DNA of 64,000 nt from Muribaculaceae bacterium (GCA_028689665.1 JAQVCR010000001.1:1-64000); one strand, 5' to 3'. Counted from the first letter of the stretch, positions 25,960 through 35,346 are shown. Made by a program: numbers and translations. Notes: generated by a model not told the origin, from the letters alone.

Positions 25960-26979
25960 ATGCCAGTTAAAATTAAATATTTAGTATTTCTAATCCTCTC
26001 GTTCATTGCAAGCATTTCTGCAGTGGCACAGACCGATGCCCAATTTACTCAATATTGGGCAGTTCAGAATTACTACAATCCTGCGGCTACCGGTAATATT
26101 GATTATATTCAGATAAAAGGAGGCTCTAGAATGCAATGGGTAGGAATAACTAATGCACCATCTACATTCCTACTTACTGCCGACTCTCCTTTTAAAATAA
26201 TGGGAAAGAAAGTAGGAGCCGGTATTGTCGTGAATCAAGAAAGCATAGGGCTATATAAAACAATGAACCTCTCGGCACAGCTATCATATAAAATTAAACT
26301 CTTTGGCGGAACTCTCGGACTTGGAGTGCAACTCGGATTTATGGACGAAACATTCAAAGGCTCGGAAGTTAACATCCCCGACAGCCCTAGCAATAGCGAT
26401 GGCGATGGCGAAGATACCGCAAGCAGAGATGGCTCTACTACTAGCAGCACCGACGACGGATTACCATCGACCGATATACATGGCACCGCATTCGATGTCG
26501 GGCTGGGAGCATATTACACACACAAATATTTCTGGGCTGGAATATCGGCAACACACCTAAACCAACCGACTGTATCGCTAAACACCGAAGGAAATACCGA
26601 ACAAATCTACGAAGCACAAGTAGGTCGAACGTTTTATTTTATGGCTGGTAGCAATATTCCAATAAAAAATTCGTTATTTGAAATACAGCCGTCTGTTTTA
26701 GTTCGCAGTAACCTAAAAATTACTCAAGCCGAAATAACAGCACGACTGAGATATAAGAAATTTATTTCATTTGGTGTAGCTTATCGCACCAATGACGCAA
26801 TTTCAGCTATGATTAGCGCAGAGTATAAAAATTTCTTTTTAGGTTACAGTTATGATTACGCCACTTCAGCAATTTCAAAAGTCAGCAACGGAAGTCATGA
26901 AGTATTTGTAGGCTATAACTTAAAATTGAATTTAGGTGATAAAAACAAAAACAAACATAAGAGTATTCGTATAATGTAG
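25960..26979 (+). CDS. porP: PorP/SprF family T9SS outer-membrane protein with acidic insert
   Basis: 339 residues. Signal peptide 1-24 (SAVAQ). The family start QTDAQFTQYWAVQNYYNPAA is complete, followed by repeated barrel strands and an end FVGYNLKLNL. PorP/SprF proteins anchor T9SS rings or cell-surface adhesins at the outer membrane. Residues about 141-172 hold an inserted loop rich in Ser, Asp and Gly (SPSNSDGDGEDTASRDGSTT) that looks low-complexity and surface-exposed. It starts 11 nt after porT and stops 3 nt before gldK. Confidence 0.92.
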   Translation: MPVKIKYLVFLILSFIASISAVAQTDAQFTQYWAVQNYYNPAATGNIDYIQIKGGSRMQWVGITNAPSTFLLTADSPFKIMGKKVGAGIVVNQESIGLYKTMNLSAQLSYKIKLFGGTLGLGVQLGFMDETFKGSEVNIPDSPSNSDGDGEDTASRDGSTTSSTDDGLPSTDIHGTAFDVGLGAYYTHKYFWAGISATHLNQPTVSLNTEGNTEQIYEAQVGRTFYFMAGSNIPIKNSLFEIQPSVLVRSNLKITQAEITARLRYKKFISFGVAYRTNDAISAMISAEYKNFFLGYSYDYATSAISKVSNGSHEVFVGYNLKLNLGDKNKNKHKSIRIM

Positions 26980-26982
26980 AGT

Positions 26983-28410
26983 ATGAAGAAACTAATTATT
27001 TATATTTTTCTCGCAATGGCGGTGTCTTCTTGCATGTCGTCGAAAGGCGGTGGAGCATCTAGCAACGGTGGCGAAGTAACCGGTGTTGGCGGTGTAGCTT
27101 GGAGTGAACCCACTCCATACGGCATGGTGCTAATAGATCGTGGCTCGATGAAAGTGGGGCCAAACAAAGATGATAGTGTTAGAAATATTAAAGCCGACCC
27201 ACGTGGTATGTCGGTGGAATCTTTCTGGATGGATCAAACGGAGATAACAAACTCAAAATACAAGCAATTTGTATTATGGGTGCGCGACTCTATTATTCGT
27301 GAACGCCTTGCCGACCCTGCTTTTGGCGGAAACGAAGCTTATAAAATAGAAGAAGACAAAGAAGGAAATCCAATCAAGCCTCATCTCAATTGGAACAAAG
27401 CTATTCCTTGGCGTAATCCTAGCGAAGACGAAGCTAGAGCTATCGAAAGCGTGTATCGCACAAATCCAATAACGGGAGCTAGAGAAATCGACCCTACTCA
27501 GCTAAATTTCAGATACGAAATTTTCAATCACACAGAAGCAGCCAAGCGAAAATATCGCCTTGACGCTACTCTTCGCGAATATAATACCGACATAACGGTA
27601 AACAACACTTTACCTATTGTTTCTAAAGACACTGCATTCATCAACGATGACGGCGAAATAATTAGAGAGACTGTTACTCGCGGACTTACAGGTGATTATG
27701 ATTTCCTTAATACATATATAGTTAACGTATATCCCGACACAACCGTTTGGGTAAACGACTTCGAGAATGCTTACAACGAACCTTACGTTCGTCTATATTT
27801 CTCGCATGCCGGCTACAATGATTACCCGGTTGTTGGTGTGAGCTGGAATCAAGCTAACGCATTTGCTGCTTGGCGTACCGATTTCCTTCGCCGCTCGCTA
27901 GGAAAACAAGGAATATACATCGAGCCTTATCGCCTGCCTACCGAAGCCGAATGGGAATATGCCGCTCGCTCAGGAGCCGACAATAATATGTATCCATGGG
28001 AAGGCGACCTGCCACTAGCCGAGAAAGGGTGCTTCTATGCAAACTTTAAGCCAATGGAAGGGAACTACGTAAAAGACGGAAATCTTATAACATCAAAAGT
28101 AGGGACATACTCGCCCAACGACTTTGGATTATATGATATGGCTGGTAATGTGAGTGAATGGACTTCGACAGCATATACCGAAAGCATAAACAAGCTCACA
28201 AGCGACTTAAACCCTGAATATCGCTATAACGCTGCCAAAGAAGACCCCTACAAAATGACTAGAAAAATAGTTAGAGGAGGCTCGTGGAAAGATGTTGCCA
28301 AAGATATAAGAAGCGACTTGAGAATGTGGGAATACCAAAACGAGCAACGCAGCTACATAGGATTTAGATGCGTACGCACTCAGATTGGGTTTGCTAAAGG
28401 TAAAAAATAA
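26983..28410 (+). CDS. gldK: T9SS ring lipoprotein GldK/PorK
   Basis: 475 residues. Lipoprotein signal with C17 in AVSSC. The body is a formylglycine-generating-enzyme (sulfatase-modifying factor) fold: YGMVLIDRGSMKVGPN, SFWMDQTEITNSKYKQFV, YPVVGVSWNQANAFAAWR, RLPTEAEWEYAARSG, YDMAGNVSEWT and VRGGSWKD, ending IGFRCVR. GldK with GldN forms the large periplasmic ring under the outer membrane. The catalytic role of the fold is not used in this family. Middle residues 100-260 hold a long insert typical of GldK. Confidence 0.95.
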   Translation: MKKLIIYIFLAMAVSSCMSSKGGGASSNGGEVTGVGGVAWSEPTPYGMVLIDRGSMKVGPNKDDSVRNIKADPRGMSVESFWMDQTEITNSKYKQFVLWVRDSIIRERLADPAFGGNEAYKIEEDKEGNPIKPHLNWNKAIPWRNPSEDEARAIESVYRTNPITGAREIDPTQLNFRYEIFNHTEAAKRKYRLDATLREYNTDITVNNTLPIVSKDTAFINDDGEIIRETVTRGLTGDYDFLNTYIVNVYPDTTVWVNDFENAYNEPYVRLYFSHAGYNDYPVVGVSWNQANAFAAWRTDFLRRSLGKQGIYIEPYRLPTEAEWEYAARSGADNNMYPWEGDLPLAEKGCFYANFKPMEGNYVKDGNLITSKVGTYSPNDFGLYDMAGNVSEWTSTAYTESINKLTSDLNPEYRYNAAKEDPYKMTRKIVRGGSWKDVAKDIRSDLRMWEYQNEQRSYIGFRCVRTQIGFAKGKK

Positions 28411-28439
28411 AAAATAACCGATTAATCGTTTTTAATAAA

Positions 28440-29519
28440 ATGGGTAAATACAAAAGATATAAGAATATCATCGAGAAATTTCTCTCGGGCGAAAAAGGTC
28501 AACGTTTTTTCAACTTTGCCTATAGTATTGGTGCTGCTATCGTAATTTGGGGAGCGCTATTTAAAATTCTTCACTTGCCGGGTGGTAACACATTGCTTGC
28601 TGTAGGTATGGGCACTGAGGTGCTTATGTTCCTACTCACAGCTTTCGACAAACCTAGCAAAGATTATAAATGGGAAGAAGTTTTTCCTGTTCTCAGCACA
28701 AAAGATCCCGAAGATCGTCCCGACTTTGCCGGCGGTAATGGCTCGGTAATAATCGGTGGCGGCGGCAATGGAAATGGAGGCACCGTAATAATCGGAGGAA
28801 ATAACGGAGGCTCACAAGGCTCACAAGGCTCACAAGGCTCACAAGGCGAAGTAAACATACAAGGCAATATCACAGGCGCACAAGCTCGCTCGGCAGTGGG
28901 AATACCTGCAGGAATCGAGCTGTCAGAAGCCGACACAACCAGCTTGACCGAAAGCATAGCTAAGATGGCAGCAGCCAGCGACCAGCTATCTCGTATGGCT
29001 GAATTGACCGATGCCACACAGCAATATCTATCACAGATTTCGGGTATAGCCGAACAGATGGATAAGCTGCGCAACACCACAGAATCGCTAAATCAAGTTT
29101 CCGACGTATTGCTTGGCAGCTATCGCGCCATCACCGAAAATAGTGAAAACATCACAAGCAGCTCCACCGGATATGTAGAACAAATGAGCGACCTGAACCG
29201 AAACATCGGAGGATTGAACACAATATACGAAATACAATTAAAGAGCATCTCATCACAGCTCGACAGCATCGACCGTGTAAACCGAGGATTGAAAGATATT
29301 CGCGATATGTACGAAAAGTCGGCTAACGAGAGTGCTAGATATTGCGAAGAAACCGAAAAGATGGCTCGCTATATGCAACAGCTAAACAGCGTGTACGACA
29401 AGATGCTACGCGCAATGACAGTAAATATGTATCGTCCCGGAATGCCCGATATGGGAAACGTTGACGACATCTTAAAAGATGCCGAAAAAAGGAAAAACGA
29501 TATTAACACTCAAGAATAA
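28440..29519 (+). CDS. gldL: T9SS inner-membrane motor protein GldL/PorL with glycine-rich linker
   Basis: 359 residues. Two N-terminal membrane helices (about 22-42 and 51-69) carry FKILHLPGGN between them, and E60 in GTEVLMF stands where GldL family members have the proton-path glutamate of helix 2. GldL5-GldM2 works as a proton-driven rotary motor. A glycine-rich linker (98-136) follows, including four exact Gly-Ser-Gln repeats. The C-terminal part (about 150-355) is mostly helical and coiled-coil (LTESIAKMAAASDQLSRMAE...). The gene is 29 nt after gldK. Confidence 0.95.
   Translation: MGKYKRYKNIIEKFLSGEKGQRFFNFAYSIGAAIVIWGALFKILHLPGGNTLLAVGMGTEVLMFLLTAFDKPSKDYKWEEVFPVLSTKDPEDRPDFAGGNGSVIIGGGGNGNGGTVIIGGNNGGSQGSQGSQGSQGEVNIQGNITGAQARSAVGIPAGIELSEADTTSLTESIAKMAAASDQLSRMAELTDATQQYLSQISGIAEQMDKLRNTTESLNQVSDVLLGSYRAITENSENITSSSTGYVEQMSDLNRNIGGLNTIYEIQLKSISSQLDSIDRVNRGLKDIRDMYEKSANESARYCEETEKMARYMQQLNSVYDKMLRAMTVNMYRPGMPDMGNVDDILKDAEKRKNDINTQE
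28809..28844 (+). repeat. Four exact 9-bp tandem repeats inside gldL
   Basis: GGCTCACAA is repeated four times without change and adds Gly-Ser-Gln four times to the glycine-rich linker. The unit is a multiple of three, so slippage would alter the linker length and keep the frame. Confidence 0.95.
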
Positions 29520-29534
29520 TTCAATAAACGATAA

Positions 29535-31106
29535 ATGGCAAGTTCTCAAACTATAGCAAGAATGTCTCCACGCCAGAAGATGATAAACCTTATGTATATC
29601 GTCTTAACGGCAATGCTTGCCCTTAATGTGTCGAGCGACGTACTTAACGGCTTTAACCAAGTGGAAGGCGGACTTGCTCGCACAAACAAAAACATGTCGG
29701 AGCGTAACGACGCTATATATAATCAACTCGCTGCTTTTAATACTAAGAACCCCGAAAAAGGTGGTACTTGGTTCGATAAAGCAACTGAATTACGCATCAA
29801 AACAGCCAAAATATATCAATTTATAGACACGCTTAAAACAGCTATCATAATAAATGCCGACGGCAACGATGCTGATATCAAAAACATCAAAAATCAAGAC
29901 AACCTAGAAGCCGCTTCTGTAATCATGCTTGCTCCTAACACAGGACTGGGACACGAATTAAAGACACGTATCGACAACTATCGCTCGTATGTGTCTACAA
30001 TAATGACAAATCCTATTAAGAAGGCAAACATTCAGAGCGCACTATCGACAAACCCTCACACCGTTAAAAACAGTATCGGAAACAAATCGTGGGAAGAAGG
30101 ACTGTTTGAAAATATGCCGGTTGTGGCTGCAGTAACTCTTCTAACTAAGATTCAAAACGACCTGAGATATGCCGAAGGCGAAGCTCTTAATACCCTGCTC
30201 AATAATATTGACGCCGGCGACGTGAGAGTGAATGAAGTGAACGCTTTTGTAATTCCGGCATCGAGAAATGTGATGAGAGGTAGCAAATATAGCGCAAATA
30301 TCGTGCTTGCTGCTGTCGACACCACGGCTCGACCTACCGTATACATTAACGGAACAAAACTAAATAATGATCGTGGAATCTACGAGGTAGTAGCAGGCAA
30401 AACAGGAGTATTCGATTACTCAGGCTACCTTGAAGTGCCGCGTGGCGATGGAACAATGAGCCGACACGACTTCAAATCATCATACACTGTGATTGAGCCT
30501 ATGGCGACAGTATCGGCAACTATGATGAATGTGCTATATGCGGGCATTAACAACCCCATTTCTATTGCAGTGCCGGGAATACCACCCACATCAATCTCAG
30601 CATCGATGACCAACGGAACATTGACTCGTAATGGGGATATATGGATAGCTAAGCCATCTAAAGTAGGTGCCGAAGCAGTAGTATCGGTTACTGCAACTAT
30701 CGACGGACATTCACAGACTGTTGCAACGACAAACTTCAGAGTAAGGAAATTGCCAGATCCAACTCCATATATACCATTTGCCGACGGCAAAGGTAATCAA
30801 GACCGATATAAAGGTTCTAAGCCATTTGCTAAGACATTACTTCTGCAAGCTGCCGGAATAGAAGCCGCTATCGACGACGATTTACTCAACGTTAGCTATC
30901 GAGTATTAAGTTTTGAAACTGTATTCTTCGACTCAATGGGTAATGCAATTCCCGAAGTATCACAAGGTTCACAATTCTCGCAACGCCAAAAAGACAGTTT
31001 CCGTCGCCTTTCGAGAGGCAAACGATTCATTATTTCTCGCGTAAGAGCAATAGGTCCCGATGGAATAGAACGAACAATATCTCCAATGGAGGTAATTGTA
31101 AATTAA
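29535..31106 (+). CDS. gldM: T9SS motor shaft protein GldM/PorM
   Basis: 523 residues. One N-terminal membrane helix (about 17-36, LMYIVLTAMLALNVSSDVLN) is preceded by the conserved SPRQKMINLMY. A helical D1 domain and three beta domains follow, with the family stretches AFVIPASRNVMRGSKYSANI, YVEVVAG-like turns, and RVRKLPDPTPYIPFADGKG before the last domain. It spans the periplasm from the GldL motor to the GldK-GldN ring. It starts 15 nt after gldL. Confidence 0.95.
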   Translation: MASSQTIARMSPRQKMINLMYIVLTAMLALNVSSDVLNGFNQVEGGLARTNKNMSERNDAIYNQLAAFNTKNPEKGGTWFDKATELRIKTAKIYQFIDTLKTAIIINADGNDADIKNIKNQDNLEAASVIMLAPNTGLGHELKTRIDNYRSYVSTIMTNPIKKANIQSALSTNPHTVKNSIGNKSWEEGLFENMPVVAAVTLLTKIQNDLRYAEGEALNTLLNNIDAGDVRVNEVNAFVIPASRNVMRGSKYSANIVLAAVDTTARPTVYINGTKLNNDRGIYEVVAGKTGVFDYSGYLEVPRGDGTMSRHDFKSSYTVIEPMATVSATMMNVLYAGINNPISIAVPGIPPTSISASMTNGTLTRNGDIWIAKPSKVGAEAVVSVTATIDGHSQTVATTNFRVRKLPDPTPYIPFADGKGNQDRYKGSKPFAKTLLLQAAGIEAAIDDDLLNVSYRVLSFETVFFDSMGNAIPEVSQGSQFSQRQKDSFRRLSRGKRFIISRVRAIGPDGIERTISPMEVIVN

Positions 31107-31139
31107 TATTATAGAATTATATATATCAGATATATACTT

Positions 31140-32267
31140 ATGAAGATTTTAAAAATAATATCGCTCGCCACCTTGATTTTCACCATTGGGTGTGCTAATG
31201 CGTTTTCACAAGAGAGTGGAAGCGTAGTGAGAAAACGCAATGCCGACGACAACAAGAAAGAGACTTCTGCTCCCGGTGTAAGCCAAAGAATGCAGACATT
31301 CTATGAACATACTCCAATCTCAGATGCCGACTTAACATGGATGAGAGTAATATATCGTTCTCTTGACTTAACGAAAGAGAAAAATATGGCACTCTACTAC
31401 CCCGAAGAGCCTACGGAGAATCAGGAAAATATGTTTCGCATTATTATGCGACTATTAGCAAATAACCAAATTGGAGCCTACGAATATCTTGACGGTCGTG
31501 AAATTTTCACCGACCAATATAAAATTAAGGTAAAAGATATGCTCGATCGCTTCCATATTCTATACTCGGAGGCTAAAGGCAGCTCGGAGAAAAATCCTAA
31601 ATTTACAATTGAAGAAAGTGATGTTCCGGCTAATGAGGTATTAAGCTACTATGTACTCGAACGCTGGGAATTTGACCGCATCAATAATCGTATGAAACAA
31701 CGTATCGAAGCCCTATGCCCTGTGCTGCATCGCTCAGGCGACTTTGGTGGGGAAGCAATAAAATACCCAATGTTTTGGATTAAATTCGACGCATTGCGCC
31801 CTTCTCTTTCTCAGCAATATATTTTCACCGACAACGATAACAACCTAGCACGTTACAGCTACGACGACTTCTTCAACCTAGCCATGTATGAAGGCGAAAT
31901 ATACAAGACTCGCAATCTTAAAAATATGTCGATGATGCAAATGTATCCCGACCCCGACGATATGAAACATGCTCAAGACAGCATCGAAAAACGTCTTCGC
32001 AATTACGATAAAAACCTCTGGGTACCTACTCGTGAAGAGCTTGCAGCCATTGCCGAAGCTCAAGCAGCAGCAGCCGACAGCACTGAAATAAGCACTCGTG
32101 ATAACGAACCGGCAAAAGAAGTAAAATCATCTCGCGGTAAATCGTCTCGCGGTAAAAAAGAAACTTCAACCGAAAAGACAAAAAAGAAGAAACAACCAAA
32201 AGTAAAAGAATCGAAACCAAAAAATTCAAGCAGCTCAGCAAATCGCTCAGTAAGACGACGCAAATAG
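31140..32267 (+). CDS. gldN: T9SS ring protein GldN/PorN with long basic tail
   Basis: 375 residues. A signal peptide ends near residue 24 (ANAFS). The core has DLTWMRVIYRSLDLTKEKN, YYPEEPTENQENMFRIIMR, GAYEYLDGREIFTDQYKI and KYPMFWIKFDALRPSLSQQY, all diagnostic of GldN. It forms the periplasmic ring with GldK. After residue 320 there is a tail of about 50 residues rich in Lys, Ser and Arg (KSSRGKSSRGKKETS, ending SVRRRK), which I would not expect in the compact GldN core. Last gene of the cluster, followed by a terminator. Confidence 0.94.
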   Translation: MKILKIISLATLIFTIGCANAFSQESGSVVRKRNADDNKKETSAPGVSQRMQTFYEHTPISDADLTWMRVIYRSLDLTKEKNMALYYPEEPTENQENMFRIIMRLLANNQIGAYEYLDGREIFTDQYKIKVKDMLDRFHILYSEAKGSSEKNPKFTIEESDVPANEVLSYYVLERWEFDRINNRMKQRIEALCPVLHRSGDFGGEAIKYPMFWIKFDALRPSLSQQYIFTDNDNNLARYSYDDFFNLAMYEGEIYKTRNLKNMSMMQMYPDPDDMKHAQDSIEKRLRNYDKNLWVPTREELAAIAEAQAAAADSTEISTRDNEPAKEVKSSRGKSSRGKKETSTEKTKKKKQPKVKESKPKNSSSSANRSVRRRK

Positions 32268-32290
32268 AAAATCACTAAAAACAGATAAAA

Positions 32291-32330
32291 AAATACCACT
32301 TCAGTGCAAAGCTAAAGTGGTATTTATTTT
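32291..32330. terminator. Bidirectional terminator between gldN and ridA
   Basis: AAATACCACTT (32291-32301) pairs with AAGTGGTATTT (32315-32325). An A-run precedes the stem and a T-rich tail follows, so it can serve both converging genes. Confidence 0.88.
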
Positions 32331-32346
32331 TTATTTCTACTCTTCT

Positions 32347-32721
32347 TTATATCGAGGCTGTTACCTCAATCTCAACAAGAGCCTGCTTAGGTAATTCCTT
32401 TACGGCAAAAGCACAACGAGCAGGATAAGGAGCGGCAAAAAACTTAGCATACACCTCATTCATCCCTCCAAACAACGACATATCGGCAAGAAAAACTGTA
32501 CTCTTAACCACATTGTCGAGCGTGCAACCAGCCTCGGCAAGAATTGTAACTATATTTTTCAACGACTGTTCTGTCTGCGCCGCAATCCCCTCAGGCATTT
32601 CTCCATTTGCAGGATTAATTGGAAGCTGCCCCGATACAAAAATCAAATTTCCTGCCTTTATTGCATGGCTGTAAGGTCCAATTGCTGCAGGTGCATCTTG
32701 TGCATTTATTAATTCTTTCAT
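32347..32721 (-). CDS. ridA: RidA family reactive intermediate/imine deaminase
   Basis: 124 residues, normal length for the YjgF/YER057c/UK114 family. It hydrolyses reactive enamines and imines made by PLP enzymes, in the cytoplasm. Seen are AIGPYSHAIKAGNLIFVSGQLP, the middle EQSLKNIVTILAEAG and the end PARCAFAVKELPKQALVEIE, whose arginine binds the substrate carboxylate. It is a single gene converging with the gldN operon. Confidence 0.93.
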   Translation of the reverse strand: MKELINAQDAPAAIGPYSHAIKAGNLIFVSGQLPINPANGEMPEGIAAQTEQSLKNIVTILAEAGCTLDNVVKSTVFLADMSLFGGMNEVYAKFFAAPYPARCAFAVKELPKQALVEIEVTASI

Positions 32722-32874
32722 AAAATCGTAATATTAAAATTTGTAGCGTAAAGATACAAATTAAATATAAAACAACCGTTTCGGATAAATAATACCAAAT
32801 AAATAAACTAAGTATAAGAACTGTATATATTAGAAATTATCAATAGAACGCTCTATAAATCTGAAATATATATG

Positions 32875-32882
32875 TATATTTG
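32875..32882 (+). promoter_or_regulatory. Probable -7 box for the ABC exporter operon
   Basis: TATATTTG fits TAnnTTTG. No good -33 box is seen. The leader to the ATG at 32950 would be about 60 nt. The rest of the 228-nt gap 32722-32949 shows no other signal. Confidence 0.45.
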
Positions 32883-32949
32883 CAGAATAAATGACAAATC
32901 ATAAAGATTCTAAAAAAAATCGTAATAAACTATCATAATATAAAGAGCT

Positions 32950-33885
32950 ATGGATCTTCTAAAAGTAGAGCACGTAACTAAGGTGTTCGCCAATCACACT
33001 GCCCTCGATGATGTATCACTTACAATTCCCGAAGGCTGTGTATATGGACTACTAGGACCAAATGGTGCCGGCAAGACCACATTAATACGAATCATCAACC
33101 ACATCACAGCTCCCGACACAGGCAAAGTGTATCTCAACGGACACGAGCTAAGCGACAACGACGTCTATAATATTGGATATCTACCCGAAGAACGCGGACT
33201 ATACAAAAAAATGAAAGTAGGCGAACAAGCAATATTCTTTGCACGCCTCAAAGGTTTATCACGAGCCGAAGCCTCACTAAGACTAAAAGAATGGTTTATA
33301 AAATTTGAAATCAGCGACTGGTGGGACAAAAAAGTAGAAGAATTATCTAAAGGTATGGCACAAAAAGTACAATTTATAATCACCGTGCTGCATCGCCCAA
33401 AGCTATTAATATTCGACGAACCATTTTCGGGATTTGACCCAATAAACGCAAACATCCTAAAAAAAGAAATACTTCAACTAAAAGCCGAAGGCTCAACAGT
33501 AATATTCTCGACACACAATATGTCGAGCGTAGAAGAAATATGCGACAACATCACCCTAATCAATAAATCGCACAATATATTATCGGGTAATGTAAACCAG
33601 ATAAAGAGCAAATACGGCAGTAACAGATTTACGCTAGCCTATAATGGCGACAAAGAAAAACTCACAGCCGCAATCGCCGACAAATCGTCGATCATTGGAG
33701 ACAGCACCCTCGACAACGGTATCAACAATCTCACAATACAATTAACCGAAAGCTCACAGCTCAAAGATATAATAAGCATAGCTAACGATGCCGTTGAATT
33801 AAAATCGATAAACGAAGATATACCTTCGATGAACGACATCTTCATTCAGACAGTAAACAATTACAATAAAGAGAATAATTTATGA
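32950..33885 (+). CDS. ABC transporter ATP-binding protein (NatA-like)
   Basis: 311 residues. Walker A GPNGAGKT (36-43), signature LSKGM, Walker B LLIFDEPFSGFDP and the switch histidine in FSTHNMSS are all intact. A C-terminal extension of about 90 residues follows the nucleotide-binding domain, as in NatA/DrrA exporters. It overlaps the permease gene by 4 nt (ATGA). The pair probably exports ions or a small amphiphile; the substrate cannot be read from the sequence. Confidence 0.92.
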   Translation: MDLLKVEHVTKVFANHTALDDVSLTIPEGCVYGLLGPNGAGKTTLIRIINHITAPDTGKVYLNGHELSDNDVYNIGYLPEERGLYKKMKVGEQAIFFARLKGLSRAEASLRLKEWFIKFEISDWWDKKVEELSKGMAQKVQFIITVLHRPKLLIFDEPFSGFDPINANILKKEILQLKAEGSTVIFSTHNMSSVEEICDNITLINKSHNILSGNVNQIKSKYGSNRFTLAYNGDKEKLTAAIADKSSIIGDSTLDNGINNLTIQLTESSQLKDIISIANDAVELKSINEDIPSMNDIFIQTVNNYNKENNL

Positions 33886-35198
33886 AAAGCAAAATAGGAA
33901 TAATCGTTGCCCGAGAATTTTCGGAACGAGTAAAGAAAAAAAGTTTTATAATAACAACGATATTAATGCCGGTGCTAATGATCGCTCTTATGTTGGCACC
34001 TACATTAGTTATACTATTCTCCACCGTAGAAAAGAAGGAAATTGCTGTTATCGACAATAGCTCAATTATTTTCAAAGAGCTGAAAAGCGATGATGAATTG
34101 AGTTTTATTACGTGCAACATGCCTCTCGACTCGGCACGAAAAAATCTCACCGATAAATTTGGTATCCTATATATAGGTAACGATGTGATAGCAAACAGCA
34201 ACAATGTAAAGCTTTACACCAACGAGTCTTCATCAATGACTATTGAGAGCAATATAACTTCACAAATCGAGAAAATCATTGAAACTGAAAAGCTAAAACA
34301 TTACAACATAAAAGACCTCGACACTATACTCAACGATGTAAAGACCAGCGTCGCAATGCAGACATTTCGTAACGATGGCGAAGACAAAGACAATGCCACA
34401 TCTTCGATTACATCTTATGGTATAAGTTTCATTCTCGGATTCTTCCTTTATATGTTCTTATTGCTTTATGGACAGATGGTTATGACTAGCGTAATCGAAG
34501 AAAAGAACAATCGTGTGCTAGAATTAATGGTATCGTCGGTAAAACCATTCGACCTTATGATAGGTAAAATCTGCGGCGTCGCTTTAGTTGCAGTTACCCA
34601 AGTAATCATCTGGGGCATCTTAATCAGTGCCGTAGCCGGAATAGTTATACCAATGCTCATGCCAGCCGATATAATGACTAGTGTAGCAGCCATGAATGCC
34701 GGCACCATGCCAGCAGAAGGAATGCCCGACAATATCGAAATGTTACAAGCACTTTCGGTTGTAAGCAATATAGGCTACATTATTCAATTATTTATCTATC
34801 TGATTCTATTCTTAGTAGGTGGATTCCTATTATATGCAGCAATGTTTGCGGCAGTAGGCTCGGCAGTCGACAACATTCAAGATGCATCACAGCTCACCAC
34901 CCCAATTACAATTCCCATTGTCATAGCATTAGTATTAATGATGACAATAGTAAACGATCCCAATTCACAACTAGCATTCTGGTCGTCAATGATACCATTC
35001 GTGTCGCCAATCATAATGTTGGCACGCATACCATTCGGTATCCCCGCATGGGAAATTATATTATCGCTGGTTATCCTTTACATTTCATTTATCGGAATGG
35101 TGTGGCTGACAGCAAAAATATATCGAGTAGGAATATTTATGTATGGCAAGAAACCGACATTAAAAGAGCTGTATAAATGGACACGATATAAATCATAA
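33882..35198 (+). CDS. ABC transporter permease (NatB/ABC-2 type)
   Basis: 438 residues. The N-terminus carries IGIIVAREFSERVKKKSFII, the usual ABC-2 start, then one membrane helix (about 26-48). An outside domain of about 130 residues follows. Five or more helices are in the second half, with VIEEKNNRVLELMVSSVKPF (the coupling region) before LMIGKICGVALVAVTQVIIW. It pairs with the ATPase gene directly upstream. Confidence 0.9.
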   Translation: MKSKIGIIVAREFSERVKKKSFIITTILMPVLMIALMLAPTLVILFSTVEKKEIAVIDNSSIIFKELKSDDELSFITCNMPLDSARKNLTDKFGILYIGNDVIANSNNVKLYTNESSSMTIESNITSQIEKIIETEKLKHYNIKDLDTILNDVKTSVAMQTFRNDGEDKDNATSSITSYGISFILGFFLYMFLLLYGQMVMTSVIEEKNNRVLELMVSSVKPFDLMIGKICGVALVAVTQVIIWGILISAVAGIVIPMLMPADIMTSVAAMNAGTMPAEGMPDNIEMLQALSVVSNIGYIIQLFIYLILFLVGGFLLYAAMFAAVGSAVDNIQDASQLTTPITIPIVIALVLMMTIVNDPNSQLAFWSSMIPFVSPIIMLARIPFGIPAWEIILSLVILYISFIGMVWLTAKIYRVGIFMYGKKPTLKELYKWTRYKS

Positions 35199-35224
35199 AT
35201 CCATATACACACTAAATAAAAGAC

Positions 35225-35260
35225 AAGGGCTTCCTCTGAATTATTGAGGAAGCCCTTTGT
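35225..35260 (+). terminator. Terminator of the ABC exporter operon
   Basis: AAGGGCTTCCTC (35225-35236) pairs fully with GAGGAAGCCCTT (35246-35257). The T-run after the stem is short (TTTGT), so termination may be less than complete. Confidence 0.75.
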
Positions 35261-35346
35261 GTAGCGAGTAAGTCAATTTTTTAGAATCTAAATATTTAGA
35301 TGTGATTATTTTGTCATTATTAGTATACGTTTCTGATATTATTTAC

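Noticed and set aside
28809-28844. Short repeat array as a possible CRISPR
   Set aside because: The units are directly adjacent 9-mers without spacers and lie inside a protein-coding linker.
32026-32299. Minus-strand open frames opposite the gldN tail
   Set aside because: They mirror the Lys/Ser-rich codons of gldN as Phe/Leu-rich sequence, which mimics membrane helices by composition only.
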